From: Pseudomonas serboccidentalis
Lineage (GTDB): Bacteria; Pseudomonadota; Gammaproteobacteria; Pseudomonadales; Pseudomonadaceae
Direction of reading: 5' to 3'
Length of the DNA stretch: 64,000 nucleotides
NCBI RefSeq assembly: GCF_028830055.1
Contig: NZ_CP101655.1
Location: 2,498,051-2,562,050, forward strand
How positions within the stretch are numbered: the stretch's first letter is position 1; every line of letters begins with the position of its first letter. The notes beneath the pieces are model-generated. The model worked only from the letters and a program-made list of their open reading frames with translations, did not search any database and was not told where the DNA came from. The translations under genes and the position numbers were made by a program. Positions 15,574-25,652 of the stretch are shown here, piece by piece.

Positions 15574-17934
15574 GTGGATTTACAGCAGGGCTTCGTCCTG
15601 ACCCGGCATTGGCGCGATACCCCGGCCGGCACCGAAGTCGAGTTCTGGCTGGCGACCGACGCCGGGCCGCGCCGTGTGCGACTGGCGCCGCAGACGTCGG
15701 TGGCGTTTATCCCCGCCGCACAGCGCGAGGCGGCCGAGCGTCTGCTGCAGGACGAAAAAAACGTCGAACTGCGCCCGTTGGCGCTGCAGGATTTTGAACA
15801 TCGCCCGGTGCTCGGGCTGTATTGCCAGCAACATGGGCAGTTGCTGCGTCTGGAAACCGCGCTCAGTCGCGCCGGTGTCGACGTCTTCGAAGCCGATGTG
15901 CGCCCGCCCGAGCGCTACCTGATGGAGCGTTTCATCACCGCGCCGGTGCTGTTCAGCGGTACCGCCGATGCCGATGGCGTGCTGCTCAATGCACAGCTCA
16001 AACCTGATCCCAAATACCGACCACAACTACGCCTGGCCTCGCTGGACATCGAAACCACCGAAACCGGCGAGCTGTATTCCATCGCTCTGGAGGGCTGCGG
16101 CCAGCGTCAGGTGTACATGCTCGGCGCGCCCAACGGTGACGCGAGCATCGTCGACTTCGATCTGGAATATTGCGATTCGCGCACCGTCATCCTGAAGAAA
16201 CTCAACGCCTGGTTCGCTCGGCATGACCCCGATGCAATCATCGGCTGGAACCTGGTGCAGTTCGATTTGCGCATCCTCCACGAACACGCGCGGCGCCTCG
16301 GGGTGCCGCTGAAAATCGGCCGTGGCGGCGATGAAATGCAGTGGCGCGAACACGGCAGTCGCACCCATTTCTTTGCCTCGGCAGCGGGGCGGTTGATCAT
16401 CGACGGCATCGAATCGCTGCGTTCGGCGACCTGGAGTTTCCCTTCGTTCAGCCTGGAAAACGTCGCCCAGACCCTGCTCGGCGAAGGCAAGTCGATCGAC
16501 AACCCGTACCAGCGCATGGACGAAATCAACCGCATGTTCGCCGAGGACAAACCGGCGCTCGCCAAGTACAACCTCAAGGACTGCGAACTGGTCACGCGGA
16601 TCTTCGCCAAGACCGAACTGCTGACGTTTTTGCTCGAACGTGCCAGCGTCACGGGTCTGCCGGCGGATCGCAGCGGTGGCTCGGTGGCGGCGTTCACCCA
16701 TTTGTATATGCCGCTGATGCACCGTCAGGGTTTTGTGGCACCGAACCTGGGGACCAATCCGCCACAGGCCAGCCCGGGCGGCTTCGTCATGGATTCGCAG
16801 CCGGGGCTGTACGAGTCGGTGCTGGTGCTTGATTACAAGAGCCTGTATCCGTCGATCATCCGCACCTTTCTGATCGACCCGGTGGGGTTGATTGAAGGCC
16901 TGCAACACCCGAACGATGCGGATTCGGTGCCGGGGTTTCGCGGCGCGCGTTTCTCACGCACACGGCATTGCCTGCCGTCGATTGTCGCGCGGGTTGCCGA
17001 AGGCCGCGAGACCGCCAAGCGTGAGCACAACGCGCCACTGTCGCAGGCGCTGAAAATCATCATGAACGCCTTCTACGGCGTGCTCGGTTCCAGCGGTTGC
17101 CGGTTTTTCGATACGCGCCTGGCGTCGTCGATCACCCTGCGCGGCCACGAGATCATGCTGCGCACGCGCCAGCTCATCGAAGCGCAGGGCCACGCGGTGA
17201 TCTACGGCGACACCGACTCGACCTTCGTCTGGCTGCGCCGCCCGCATGGGCAGGACGAAGCGGCGCAGATCGGTCTGGCGCTGGTCAAACACGTCAACGA
17301 TTGGTGGCGCGAGCACGTGCGCGAGGAGTACGGCCTGCAAAGCGCCCTCGAATTGCAGTACGAAACCCACTACAAACGCTTTCTGATGCCGACCATTCGC
17401 GGCGCGGAAGAGGGCAGCAAGAAGCGCTACGCCGGACTGGTGACCCGTTCGGACGGCAGCGAAGAAATGGTCTACAAGGGCCTGGAAACCGTGCGCACCG
17501 ACTGGTCGCTGCTGGCGCGGCAGTTCCAGCAGGAACTCTACGAGCGGATCTTCCAACGCAAGCCGTATCAGGATTACGTGCGCGACTACGTGCGCAAGAC
17601 CCTGGCCGGCGAATTCGACGAGCGACTGGTCTACCGCAAGCGCCTGCGTCGCACCCTCGACGACTATGAACGCAACGTGCCGCCGCATGTTCGCGCCGCA
17701 CGGCTGGCCGACGATTACAACGCGCAGCACGGTCGCCCTCGGCAGTACCAGAACGGTGGCTGGATCAGTTACGTCATCACCCTGGCCGGGCCGGAACCGC
17801 TGGAAGTGCGCCGCGCCGCGATCGACTACGACCACTACATCACCCGTCAGCTGCAACCGGTGGCGGACGCGATTCTGCCGTTTGTCGACGACGATTTCTC
17901 AACCCTGATCGGGGGGCAACTGGGCCTGTTTTGA
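15574..17934 (+). CDS. polB: DNA polymerase II (family B)
   Basis: This 786-residue protein has a 3'-5' exonuclease domain (Exo I DIETTE near residue 157, Exo II NLVQFD, Exo III YNLKDC) and a family B polymerase domain with motif [11 protein letters not shown] (about 420), motif [13 protein letters not shown] and motif C YGDTDSTF (about 543), then KKRYAGL. All catalytic acidic residues are present. It is the SOS-associated translesion and repair polymerase. Two GTG codons at 15571 and 15574 are candidate starts after TGAGG; I chose 15574 (MDLQQGF). The 3' end overlaps the convergent DUF1810 gene by 36 bases. Confidence 0.95.
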   Translation: MDLQQGFVLTRHWRDTPAGTEVEFWLATDAGPRRVRLAPQTSVAFIPAAQREAAERLLQDEKNVELRPLALQDFEHRPVLGLYCQQHGQLLRLETALSRAGVDVFEADVRPPERYLMERFITAPVLFSGTADADGVLLNAQLKPDPKYRPQLRLASLDIETTETGELYSIALEGCGQRQVYMLGAPNGDASIVDFDLEYCDSRTVILKKLNAWFARHDPDAIIGWNLVQFDLRILHEHARRLGVPLKIGRGGDEMQWREHGSRTHFFASAAGRLIIDGIESLRSATWSFPSFSLENVAQTLLGEGKSIDNPYQRMDEINRMFAEDKPALAKYNLKDCELVTRIFAKTELLTFLLERASVTGLPADRSGGSVAAFTHLYMPLMHRQGFVAPNLGTNPPQASPGGFVMDSQPGLYESVLVLDYKSLYPSIIRTFLIDPVGLIEGLQHPNDADSVPGFRGARFSRTRHCLPSIVARVAEGRETAKREHNAPLSQALKIIMNAFYGVLGSSGCRFFDTRLASSITLRGHEIMLRTRQLIEAQGHAVIYGDTDSTFVWLRRPHGQDEAAQIGLALVKHVNDWWREHVREEYGLQSALELQYETHYKRFLMPTIRGAEEGSKKRYAGLVTRSDGSEEMVYKGLETVRTDWSLLARQFQQELYERIFQRKPYQDYVRDYVRKTLAGEFDERLVYRKRLRRTLDDYERNVPPHVRAARLADDYNAQHGRPRQYQNGGWISYVITLAGPEPLEVRRAAIDYDHYITRQLQPVADAILPFVDDDFSTLIGGQLGLF

Positions 17935-18369
17935 GTCCAGCAGTTGCAGGGTCCATTCGTCGAGAATTCCATGGAAGTAGCGTTCGAGTGCCTGATTGAA
18001 CGGGCCGTCGTCGGCGCTGAACTGCGCAAACAGGGTCATCGAGGAGTGGAATTTCAGGTCATCAGGGTGGCCGAAAATCTCGGCAATCGAACGCTGGCGG
18101 ATGTTCAGCACCAACTGCGTGCAGGTTCGCAGTCGTGCGCCGAGCAGGTCGTGGGCCAGATAGGCCCGGGCCTCCGCGGCGGACTGAATGGCGAAGCGCC
18201 GGGACATCTCGCTGCCACCCAGGCCGGCGAACTGCGGGAACACAAACCACATCCAGTGGCTGCGCTTGCGCCCCTCGCCGAGCTCACGCTGGACCCGTTC
18301 GAACACCGGGTCCTGGGCCTGGACGAAACGCTGCAGGTTGAACGGGTCGTACTGATCAGTGCTTCTCAT
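17899..18369 (-). CDS. DUF1810 family protein
   Basis: This 156-residue protein begins [20 protein letters not shown], with conserved family elements [20 protein letters not shown] and [21 protein letters not shown] text. The ATG at 18369 was chosen because the family begins there; a longer frame upstream lies inside the aldo/keto reductase gene. The function of the family is not established. It lies 28 bases downstream of the aldo/keto reductase gene, probably in one transcript, and its 3' end overlaps that of polB. Confidence 0.88.
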   Translation of the reverse strand: MRSTDQYDPFNLQRFVQAQDPVFERVQRELGEGRKRSHWMWFVFPQFAGLGGSEMSRRFAIQSAAEARAYLAHDLLGARLRTCTQLVLNIRQRSIAEIFGHPDDLKFHSSMTLFAQFSADDGPFNQALERYFHGILDEWTLQLLDSKQAQLPPDQG

Positions 18370-18397
18370 GACGAAGCCCTCGCCAGCGGTCAGCGAC

Positions 18398-19219
18398 TCA
18401 GACCATCGCCAGCCGCTGCTTGCGTTGTGGCGCTTTGAATACCTGGTCCAGCGCCGCCAGATCCCCGGCATCCAGTTGCAACTGCGCCGCTTGTGCATTG
18501 AGTTGCACGTGTTCCGGTCGCACAGCCTTGGGAATCGCAATCACCCCATCCTGACGCAGAATCCACGCCAGCGAAACCTGCGCCGGGGTCACGTTGTGAC
18601 GAGCGGCAATCTGCTTGAGCACCGGTTCAGCGAGCATCGCGCCGCCCTGGCCGATCGGGCAGTACGCCATCAACGGCATGCGCTGCTGTTGGCACCAGGG
18701 CAGCAGATCGAATTCGATGCCGCGCTCTTCCAGGTTGTACAGCACCTGATTGGTGGCGCAGGCCGGGGAGGACAGTTCTTCGAGGTCGTCGACATCGAAA
18801 TTCGACACGCCCCAACGACCGATCTTGCCGTCCTCGCGCAGACGCTCGAAGGCCTCGACGGTTTCTTCCAGTGGGTACTGGCCGCGCCAGTGCAGCAGAT
18901 AGAGGTCGATGTAATCGGTGTCGAGCCGACGCAGGCTGCGTTCGCAGGCTTGCGGGATGCCTTTGCGGCTGGCGTTGTGCGGATAGACCTTGCTCACCAG
19001 AAACACTTGGTCGCGCAGGCCGGCGATGGCTTCGCCGACGACTGATTCGGCACCGCCCTCGGCGTACATTTCTGCCGTGTCGATGAGACTCATGCCCAGT
19101 TCGATACCTTGACGCAACGCGGCCACTTCACGCTTATGCGCCGAGCGGTCTTCGCCCATGCGCCAGGTGCCCTGGCCAATCACCGGAACCTGCACGCCTG
19201 CCAGTTCGAGGGTACGCAT
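18398..19219 (-). CDS. Aldo/keto reductase
   Basis: This 273-residue (alpha/beta)8-barrel NADPH-dependent oxidoreductase has the catalytic tetrad in expected places: Asp and Tyr in DTAEMYAEG (about residues 47-52), Lys in LVSKVYP, and His in LYLLHWRG. The C-terminal cofactor segment is AIPKAVRPEHVQLN. The substrate is unknown; members reduce aldehydes and ketones. It is the first gene of a probable two-gene unit with the DUF1810 protein. Confidence 0.92.
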   Translation of the reverse strand: MRTLELAGVQVPVIGQGTWRMGEDRSAHKREVAALRQGIELGMSLIDTAEMYAEGGAESVVGEAIAGLRDQVFLVSKVYPHNASRKGIPQACERSLRRLDTDYIDLYLLHWRGQYPLEETVEAFERLREDGKIGRWGVSNFDVDDLEELSSPACATNQVLYNLEERGIEFDLLPWCQQQRMPLMAYCPIGQGGAMLAEPVLKQIAARHNVTPAQVSLAWILRQDGVIAIPKAVRPEHVQLNAQAAQLQLDAGDLAALDQVFKAPQRKQRLAMV

Positions 19220-19293
19220 TCAAACCTCCTGTCCTGATGGTCGATACCTTAGTGGGCAGCAGGATAGCGCAGGGGTTCCATGGGGCTCAAAAG

Positions 19294-19377
19294 CAAAAGA
19301 TCGCAGCCTGCGGCAGCGCCTACAGTGGGACCGTGTTTCCCTTGTAGGAGCTGCCGCAGGCTGCGATCTTTTGATCT
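19294..19377. repeat. Paired palindromic repeat, GTAGGAGCTGCCG family
   Basis: Inverted copies CAAAAGATCGCAGCCTGCGG and its complement lie between the aldo/keto reductase start and the epimerase 3' end. Confidence 0.85.
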
Positions 19378-19384
19378 TCAGCTT

Positions 19385-20533
19385 TTATTTGGCAGAAAAC
19401 TTCAGCACCACGCTATGGCTGTAAGTCTGCCCCGGATCCAGCCGCGTGCTCGGGAAATCCGGCTGATTCGGCGAATCCGGATAGTGCTGGGTCTCCAGGG
19501 TAAACGCGCCCCAATGCGGATAGACCTTGCCACCCTTGCCCTTGACGGTGCCGTCAAGGAAGTTGCTGGTGTAGAACTGCACGCCCGGCTCGCTGGTGTA
19601 CAACTGCAGATGGCGCCCGGACTGCGGATCGCTGACCTCGGCGGCGACTTTGCTCACATCACCTTTTGTATCCAGTACCCAGTTGAAATCGAAGCCGCCC
19701 TGTTTCGGTTCGGCGAATTTCAGCTGTGGATGATCAGCCTTGATGTGGGTGCCGATGGCGGTGGGCTGGGTGAAATCCATCGGCGTGCCGGCCACGGGGG
19801 CCAGTTCGCCGGTGGGGATCAGCTTGCCGGTGACCGGGGTGTAATGGCTGGCGTGCAAGGTAGCAACCTGCTTGAGGATGTCGCCATTGCCGGCGCCGGC
19901 CAGGTTGAAGTAGCTGTGGTTGGTCAGGTTCAGCACTGTCGGTTTATCGGTGTTGGCCTTGTAGTCGATGCGCAGCTCGTTGCTGTCGGTCAGGCGATAG
20001 GTTACTTGCGTGGTGAGGTTGCCGGGGAAGCCCATTTCGCCGTCCGCCGACAGGTAGGTCAGGGTCACACCGACCGAGTCCTTGTCTTTGACCGGCTCGG
20101 CTTTCCAGACCTTTTTGTCAAAACCCAGTGTGCCGCCGTGCAAGGCGTTGGACTTGTCGTTCTGTGGCACCTGATAGCGTTTGCCGTCGAGTTCGAACGC
20201 GCCGTCGGCCAGGCGATTGCCGAAGCGGCCGATGGTTGCGCCGAAATAGGCGGTGCCTTTCTGGTAGCCCTGGACATCATCAAAACCCAGCACCACGTCG
20301 GTGGACTTGCCGTGTTTGTCCGGTACCAGCAGCGATTGCAGGGTGGCGCCGTAGGTGATCACGGTCGCCTGCATGCCGTGGCTGTTGCGCAGGATGTATT
20401 GCTCGACGGGCGTGCCGTCGTTGGTTTTGCCGAAGGCTTTGTGTTCGGCGGTCAGGCCCGCCGCGTTGGCGGAAAGGGTGGCGATCATCAGGGACAGTCC
20501 GAGGCCGGAAAGCAGGTGACGTGATTGAAGCAT
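19385..20533 (-). CDS. Periplasmic aldose 1-epimerase (galactose mutarotase family)
   Basis: This 382-residue protein has a Sec signal peptide (MLQSRHLLSGLGLSLMIATLSANA) followed by a galactose mutarotase fold. The substrate Arg appears in IGRFGNRL and the catalytic His in NHSYFNL. NALHGG precedes them, and the catalytic Glu is near the C-terminus in FTLETQHYPDSPN. It should interconvert alpha and beta anomers of sugars in the periplasm. The start at 20533 follows AAGGAAGG. No sugar transporter or catabolic gene is next to it. Confidence 0.9.
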   Translation of the reverse strand: MLQSRHLLSGLGLSLMIATLSANAAGLTAEHKAFGKTNDGTPVEQYILRNSHGMQATVITYGATLQSLLVPDKHGKSTDVVLGFDDVQGYQKGTAYFGATIGRFGNRLADGAFELDGKRYQVPQNDKSNALHGGTLGFDKKVWKAEPVKDKDSVGVTLTYLSADGEMGFPGNLTTQVTYRLTDSNELRIDYKANTDKPTVLNLTNHSYFNLAGAGNGDILKQVATLHASHYTPVTGKLIPTGELAPVAGTPMDFTQPTAIGTHIKADHPQLKFAEPKQGGFDFNWVLDTKGDVSKVAAEVSDPQSGRHLQLYTSEPGVQFYTSNFLDGTVKGKGGKVYPHWGAFTLETQHYPDSPNQPDFPSTRLDPGQTYSHSVVLKFSAK

Positions 20534-20578
20534 GGTTGACCTTCCTTTTTGTTGTTGTTTTGAAAACACCACGACTCC

Positions 20579-20665
20579 CTGTAGGAGCTGCCGCAGGCTG
20601 CGATCTTTTGATCTTGATTCTAAAAACGAAGATCAAAAGATCGCAGCCTGCGGCAGCTCCTACAG
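20579..20665. repeat. Paired palindromic repeat, GTAGGAGCTGCCG family
   Basis: CTGTAGGAGCTGCCGCAGG and its inverted partner, with GATCTTTTGATC inner parts, sit about 45 bases upstream of the epimerase start. With flanking promoter sequence this fills the 344-base divergent gap up to 20877. Confidence 0.85.
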
Positions 20666-20877
20666 GTTAACTAGTCAATCTATTTACGTCATGAAAGAAG
20701 ATTTATAGCTTGTTCATCGTTTATTTCAACAATAAAGACTGACTAATTTGCTTGGCGTTCCTTCGCCAGATATCAGCCGGGAACACCCGCCACTGCACTT
20801 TTTCGCAATTAACGGCTCTATCCATGGCCAGGATGCGGCGACGCCCGCCGCGCAGGAATGTGCCCGTTCGAGAATTC

Positions 20878-21627
20878 ATGCCGAGAGTTTGTGACCTGAT
20901 CGCTGCTGTTGTTCGCCGCCCGTGCCTGCTGTTGGCGTGTCTGTCGTCGTTGCTGTTCAGCGGCTGCAGCCACCAGGATGGCAACGGTTTCATTGCTCAG
21001 ATGCGTGATGGGCAGCCGCAGGAATTCTTGCAGACCAGTGTCGACCGCATGGCCACGTTGGCGATGCGCGACAACCTCAACAGTCTTTACCGGTTGATGG
21101 GCAAGCTGTATCTGCGCAACCCGCAAGAGCTGCGCAAGTCGGGCTTCCTCGACATCAGCACCGCCGTAAAACAAGTGCGCCTGGCAGTCGAGCAGCAGCA
21201 ACCGTTGCCGGTGCTGGGTGGGCGCAAGGATCTGGCGGCGCTCAGTTACGCGATGAGTCCGGAGTTTCTCGGTGATCGGGTCGGCGCGTTCATTTATGCC
21301 ATCGGCAGCATGCTGGTCACCGCCCACGGCAACCGCGTCGAGTTCTACATGACCGATGCGATCAACCCGACCTTCGTGCATAACGCCGCGCGCAACATCG
21401 AGAAAGCCACGTGGATTCTGTCCCAGCGGCAGAACAAGGAAGGCCAGCCGCTGCTGTTCTCCAATGAGATTTCGGAGGAGGGCAGCAACCTGAGTTTCGC
21501 CACCGAGTTCGGCAAGATCGTCGCGCGGCTCGACTTGCTGACGCAGATGCTCGATGAGCGCTACCGGCGCATTGGCCTGAATTACGCGCAAAGTCTGCTG
21601 TTCCTGAACTTCCTCCCGGTTCAATAA
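20878..21627 (+). CDS. Putative lipoprotein of unknown function
   Basis: This is a 249-residue protein if it starts at 20878 (MPRVCDLIAAVVRR). It has a lipoprotein signal (CLLLACLSSLLFSGCSHQD, lipobox FSGC), so it is probably membrane-anchored in the periplasm. The body is helical with conserved-looking segments (AMSPEFLGDRVGAFIYAIGSML; NPTFVHNAARNIEKATWIL; RYRRIGLNYAQSLLFLNFLPV). Longer in-frame starts exist at 20752 and 20824 but would put 40 or more basic residues before the signal. I do not recognise a family. Confidence 0.75.
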   Translation: MPRVCDLIAAVVRRPCLLLACLSSLLFSGCSHQDGNGFIAQMRDGQPQEFLQTSVDRMATLAMRDNLNSLYRLMGKLYLRNPQELRKSGFLDISTAVKQVRLAVEQQQPLPVLGGRKDLAALSYAMSPEFLGDRVGAFIYAIGSMLVTAHGNRVEFYMTDAINPTFVHNAARNIEKATWILSQRQNKEGQPLLFSNEISEEGSNLSFATEFGKIVARLDLLTQMLDERYRRIGLNYAQSLLFLNFLPVQ

Positions 21628-21654
21628 ACGCTACCGCGGGCTGTAAACTTCTTT

Positions 21655-21735
21655 CCCCTGCTCGCGAAAGCGCCGTATCAGCCACATCATTGCTGACTGA
21701 CAGGCCGCCATTCGCGAGCAGGCTCGCTCATACAA
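21655..21735. repeat. Paired REP element, CTGCTCGCGA family
   Basis: CCTGCTCGCGAAAG and TTCGCGAGCAGGCTCGCTC face each other downstream of the lipoprotein gene. Confidence 0.75.
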
Positions 21736-21850
21736 AGGCTTCTGTCTGTCTTGCAAAGGCATAACGATAGACCGCATCGATATATGTGGTTATATGAAAA
21801 ATCGCTATGCTGCGGACCAGATTTTTCCTGTCGTTTTTCTGGACGTCTTA

Positions 21851-22636
21851 ATGGAATTGGCAAATTTCGGCCTGATCATCGCCGGGCTGGTGGTGGGTTT
21901 TATTGTCGGCATGACCGGCGTCGGCGGTGGTTCGTTGATGACGCCGATCCTGCTGTGGTTCGGCATCAACCCGGCAACCGCAGTGGGCACTGACCTGTTG
22001 TACGCAGCCATTACCAAATCCAGTGGCGTGCTCGTTCACAAAAAGAACAACAACATCGACTGGGCCATCACCGGTTGGCTGACTCTGGGCAGCGTACCGG
22101 CGGTCGCCATGACCTTGTGGTTCCTCAGCACCCTGCACACCGCGCCCGAGGCGATGAACGCGATCATCAAACAAGCCCTGGGCTTTGTGCTGTTCGCCAC
22201 GGCGCTGGCGATTCTGTTCAAGAAACGCTTGCTGGAATTCGCTCACAAACGCGCCGGCGGCAACTACAACCCGAGCGGCGTGCGCCTGAATGTGATGACG
22301 GTGATCACCGGTCTGATCCTCGGCACCATGGTCGCCCTGACCTCGATCGGGGCCGGCGCCCTCGGCACAGTCGCGTTGTTCATCCTCTATCCGCTGCTAC
22401 CGACCCGCCGCCTGGTCGGCACCGAAATCGCCCACGCCGTGCCACTGACCCTGGTCGCCGGCCTCGGCCACGCGAGCATGGGCAACATGGATTGGGGCGT
22501 GCTGGCCTTTCTGTTGATGGGTTCGCTGCCGGGCATCTGGCTCGGCAGCCACCTGACCGGGCGCATTTCCGATGAATTGCTGCGCCCGTGCCTGGCGACC
22601 ATGCTGCTGTTGATCGGCTACAAACTGGCGTTCTGA
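21851..22636 (+). CDS. TauE/SafE family sulfite exporter-like permease
   Basis: This is a 261-residue integral membrane protein of about eight helices. The first half has the family motif VGFIVGMTGVGGGSLMTPILLWFGI, and the second half has a matching repeat (ILGTMVALTSIGAGALGTVALFILYPLLP). The ATG at 21851 starts directly before the first helix; an upstream in-frame ATG would add a charged extension. Members export sulfite, sulfoacetate or other organosulfur anions. The 104-residue protein gene follows after nine bases. Confidence 0.88.
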   Translation: MELANFGLIIAGLVVGFIVGMTGVGGGSLMTPILLWFGINPATAVGTDLLYAAITKSSGVLVHKKNNNIDWAITGWLTLGSVPAVAMTLWFLSTLHTAPEAMNAIIKQALGFVLFATALAILFKKRLLEFAHKRAGGNYNPSGVRLNVMTVITGLILGTMVALTSIGAGALGTVALFILYPLLPTRRLVGTEIAHAVPLTLVAGLGHASMGNMDWGVLAFLLMGSLPGIWLGSHLTGRISDELLRPCLATMLLLIGYKLAF

Positions 22637-22645
22637 TCGATATCC

Positions 22646-22960
22646 ATGAGCGAAACCACCCTGTACTGCAACGAGCGCCTGGCCATCACCGTCGAACCCC
22701 GGGAGATGCGCATGAGCCACTGGTTGTATGCGCCGCGGGTGGTCGATCAACGGAGCGGGCGGGAGCTGCTGGATTTGAGTGACAGCCTGTGGGACCTGAT
22801 TGCCACGGCCGATGAAACGGCCAGTGGCATTGATCTGTTGCTGCGCAAATATCCGGGTGATCGGCCGGCGGTAACGTTGAGTATCAGCCTGGAGGATGGG
22901 CAGCTCAGGATTGCCGGGCGCCAAGTCGATGCTTCAGTGCTGGCGTCCGTGCTGGGCTGA
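22646..22960 (+). CDS. Hypothetical 104-residue protein
   Basis: This small, acidic soluble protein (MSETTLYCNERLAITVEPRE...) has no signal peptide or membrane segment. A region with repeated LLDLSDSLWDL and DRPAVTLSISLEDGQL suggests a beta-rich fold. It is nine bases downstream of the TauE-like gene, and they probably share a transcript. I do not recognise a family. Confidence 0.75.
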   Translation: MSETTLYCNERLAITVEPREMRMSHWLYAPRVVDQRSGRELLDLSDSLWDLIATADETASGIDLLLRKYPGDRPAVTLSISLEDGQLRIAGRQVDASVLASVLG

Positions 22961-22974
22961 ACGCACTGAACCGT

Positions 22975-23004
22975 TGTGGCGAGGGAGCAAGCTCCCTCGC
23001 CACA
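22975..23004. repeat. Single palindromic REP, GTGGCGAGGGAGC core
   Basis: TGTGGCGAGGGAGC-AA-GCTCCCTCGCCACA is a perfect palindrome between convergent genes. It can form a strong hairpin in both transcripts. Confidence 0.85.
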
Positions 23005-23017
23005 GGATCAAAACCCA

Positions 23018-23482
23018 TCAGCGCTGGATGACAAACTTCATCACCGTCACCGGCAGATCGTCGTACAGCAGATCCTCGATCACCTCCCAACCCAGTCGCG
23101 CGTACAGCGATTGCGCCGCGTCGGTGTACAGATACAACTGCGACACGCCCAGCGCCGCCGCCTCATCGACAATCCTGTTGACCAGCTGCGATGCGACTCC
23201 GCGCCCGCGATCCTCAGCCTTCACATAGACCCCCGCCAGCCACGGCGTCAGTTGCGGGCGGATCTTCATGTCACTGTCGATCAGCAGCGCGCCACCGAGC
23301 AATCTGCCGTCTTCAATGGCCACCACCGCGCAGGGAATCGCGCCCTTGCCGCAAGCCGCGCGCATGCGCACGGTACGGGCCTCAAGGGTATCGCCGTCAC
23401 GGAATTCGCCCCATTCCTTGAAATTGAGCGCGGCCAGTTCCTCAATCAGATGCGGGTGATCGCACAGGTAGTCGATGTGCAT
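23018..23482 (-). CDS. GNAT family N-acetyltransferase
   Basis: This 154-residue protein has the acetyl-CoA pyrophosphate-binding loop EDRGRGVASQLVNRIVDEAAALG (R/QxxGxG/A type) and the C-terminal SLYARLGWEVIED element typical of GNAT enzymes. The start at 23482 (MHIDYLCDHPH) matches the family N-terminus; the longer in-frame start adds an unrelated segment. The substrate is unknown. Confidence 0.88.
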   Translation of the reverse strand: MHIDYLCDHPHLIEELAALNFKEWGEFRDGDTLEARTVRMRAACGKGAIPCAVVAIEDGRLLGGALLIDSDMKIRPQLTPWLAGVYVKAEDRGRGVASQLVNRIVDEAAALGVSQLYLYTDAAQSLYARLGWEVIEDLLYDDLPVTVMKFVIQR

Positions 23483-23689
23483 ACGCAGAACTCCATTTCG
23501 TCGGTCGAACTGCCACCCTAATGCGGTCATAAAAGGTAATCAAATCCACCTCACGATTGTGCGCATCCGGTTGCGCAATGACGGGGCTGACCTAAGCTTC
23601 TGGCAAGGCGAAACATATTTGCCGGGCCTGCCCGGAACAATCGCCACGATGCGCAATCATTAGAGCGTGGATATCAAAAGGAGATGCGC

Positions 23690-24256
23690 ATGCTCATCAG
23701 GTCACTGACCCTGACACTCTTGCTGGCGATTGCCGGCCCCTTGTTCGCCGCAGACAACGATTCGCCCATCGCCGGGGACCTGGGCAGATCCCGACCGTTG
23801 ATCGTGATTGCTTCAAGCACCGTCGACCCGGTGTGGGTGGGGCTGAAAAAGTCGCTGGAAGATCCGGCGAACAAGAAGGGCGTCACCGATCGCAACATCA
23901 AGGTCTACACCATTCTCAATATGGCCGGACAGCTCGACGGCAAGGACCTCGGCCAGCAGGACACCATGGCCCTGTTGCGTTCGCTGAAGCTGGGCGCCGG
24001 GGCGTACCCGAAAGTGTTCCTGCTCGGCAAGGACGGCGAGACCAAACTCTCGGCCTCGGGCGATGAAGCAAAATCTGTGGACTTGAAGAAAGTCTTCGAC
24101 ACGGTTGATGCGCTACCGGCGAGCGAAAAAGACATCGCGCCGCCAACGGTTGCAGCCCCTGCAACCACCGAACCGACGACCAAGAAAGGCGAGAAGGGCG
24201 CCAAGGCGACCAAACCGGCGAAACCGAGCAAGCCACCGGAAATGCCGGATGATTGA
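23690..24256 (+). CDS. Secreted DUF4174-like protein
   Basis: This 188-residue protein has a signal peptide (MLIRSLTLTLLLAIAGPLFAADND). A thioredoxin-like domain follows (RPLIVIASSTVDPVWVGLKKSL; YPKVFLLGKDGETKLSA), but without a CxxC motif, and then a Lys/Pro/Thr-rich tail (TTKKGEKGAKATKPAKPSK). The AAAAGGAG ribosome binding site abuts an ATG at 23684 but has ideal six-base spacing to the ATG at 23690, which decides the start. DUF4174 proteins are periplasmic and of unknown role. A strong terminator follows. Confidence 0.82.
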   Translation: MLIRSLTLTLLLAIAGPLFAADNDSPIAGDLGRSRPLIVIASSTVDPVWVGLKKSLEDPANKKGVTDRNIKVYTILNMAGQLDGKDLGQQDTMALLRSLKLGAGAYPKVFLLGKDGETKLSASGDEAKSVDLKKVFDTVDALPASEKDIAPPTVAAPATTEPTTKKGEKGAKATKPAKPSKPPEMPDD

Positions 24257-24273
24257 TCCAGCGACCTGAAACA

Positions 24274-24307
24274 AAAAATGGGCGACCTCTGCAGGTCGCC
24301 CATTTTT
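24274..24307. terminator. Strong bidirectional rho-independent terminator
   Basis: A 15-bp perfect stem (AAAAATGGGCGACCT/AGGTCGCCCATTTTT) with a four-base loop separates the convergent DUF4174-like and beta-lactamase genes; it has T-runs on both strands. Confidence 0.9.
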
Positions 24308-24325
24308 ATTGCCTTCTTTTGTGCT

Positions 24326-25492
24326 TCAGTCAGTCAGCGCGCTGAAGATGCTATGCGCAATCTTCACTCGCTCCGCGTTCGGGTAGTTCTTGTTCGCCAG
24401 AATCACGATGCCGAGGTCTTTCGACGGCACGAAGGCCACGTACGCACCGAAGCCGCCGGTGGCGCCGGTTTTGTTGTACAGCACATTGGCCGGTTCCGGC
24501 TGTGGCGAGGCCAGCCATTTGACCTTGTGCGCTTGCATCGTCATTTCCGTGGAGTTGCCGGCTTGCAGACGTTCGAGGCTGATCGGGTAGGGGTAGCGTT
24601 CCCAGCCCAGACCCTGGGTCATGTCGCCGATGGTGTAGTAACCGGTGTGGGTAAGGGCGATGGCTTTTTGCAGGGGTGTTTCGAGTTTGGCGGTGTTGAG
24701 GTTGGCCTCGACGTATTGCAGCAGGTCGGCGGTGCTGGTTTTCACGCCGTAGGCTTCGGAATCGAGGGCGCCGGGGCTGACTCGAATCGGTTTGTTGTTC
24801 TTGTCGTAGCCCTGGGCGTAGAGCTTTTGTTCAGACGCCGGCACCGACAGGAAGGTGTGCTTGAGCCCGAGTTTCGGCAGCAGGGTTTCGGTCATGACCT
24901 GATTGAACGGCTGGCCGAGACTTTTTGCGGCCAGGTAACCGAACAGGCCGATGCTCGGATTGGAGTAGAGGCGATGGCTGCCGGCCGGAAAGGTCGGTTT
25001 CCACTGTTGGTAATAGCCGAGCATTTTGTCGGAAGAATCCGCAGCCTCCGGGAATTGCAGTGGCAGGCCGCCGGCGCTGTAGGTGCCCAGTTGCAGCAGG
25101 CTGATGTGATCAAAAGCGCTGCCTTTCAGCTCGGGCCAGTGCTGGCTGGCCTTGTCGGAGAACTCCAGTTTGCCGATGGCTTGTGCGTAACCGGCGAGTG
25201 TCGCGGTGTAGGTCTTGCTCACCGAGCCGACTTCAAACAGGGTGTTTTCGCTGACCGCTTGCCCGGTGTCCTTGGCCGCAACGCCGTAGTTAAAGTAATG
25301 CGCTTGACCGTTAACCGTGATCGCAACTGCCAGACCAGGGATGTGCTGTTGCTGCATCACCGGGGTCACGGCGTTTTTCACCACGGCTTGCAGTTGCTCG
25401 TCGGTGGGCGTGGCGGCGATGCACGCGGTAGCGCCGAAAAGCAGGCCAAAGGCACTGCAGGAAATGACTTTACTCGGATTGACGAAGGACAT
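24326..25492 (-). CDS. ampC: Class C beta-lactamase (AmpC)
   Basis: This 388-residue protein has a signal peptide ending near ATACIAA and the three active-site motifs of class C serine beta-lactamases: SVSK (in FEVGSVSKTYTA), YSN (in HRLYSNPSIG) and KTG (in LYNKTGATGGFG). These place a nucleophilic Ser, the catalytic Tyr and the substrate-contact triad correctly. It should hydrolyse cephalosporins in the periplasm. The AmpR-like LysR gene is divergent, the classical inducible arrangement. An alternative start is 25510. Confidence 0.94.
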   Translation of the reverse strand: MSFVNPSKVISCSAFGLLFGATACIAATPTDEQLQAVVKNAVTPVMQQQHIPGLAVAITVNGQAHYFNYGVAAKDTGQAVSENTLFEVGSVSKTYTATLAGYAQAIGKLEFSDKASQHWPELKGSAFDHISLLQLGTYSAGGLPLQFPEAADSSDKMLGYYQQWKPTFPAGSHRLYSNPSIGLFGYLAAKSLGQPFNQVMTETLLPKLGLKHTFLSVPASEQKLYAQGYDKNNKPIRVSPGALDSEAYGVKTSTADLLQYVEANLNTAKLETPLQKAIALTHTGYYTIGDMTQGLGWERYPYPISLERLQAGNSTEMTMQAHKVKWLASPQPEPANVLYNKTGATGGFGAYVAFVPSKDLGIVILANKNYPNAERVKIAHSIFSALTD

Positions 25493-25652
25493 GAGTGAAC
25501 CACTCTCCATGAGTGTTGATGGTGTTATCCCGCTACACTGCGGGCGATTTTCCTGTTGGGCGGCTGATCAGCGCCGTCAATTTAGGCAGTGCGGACGCAA
25601 TCGGCAAACGATGAAATTTCGCATGAGCCATTAGAAAAATTTGGGACTGGGC

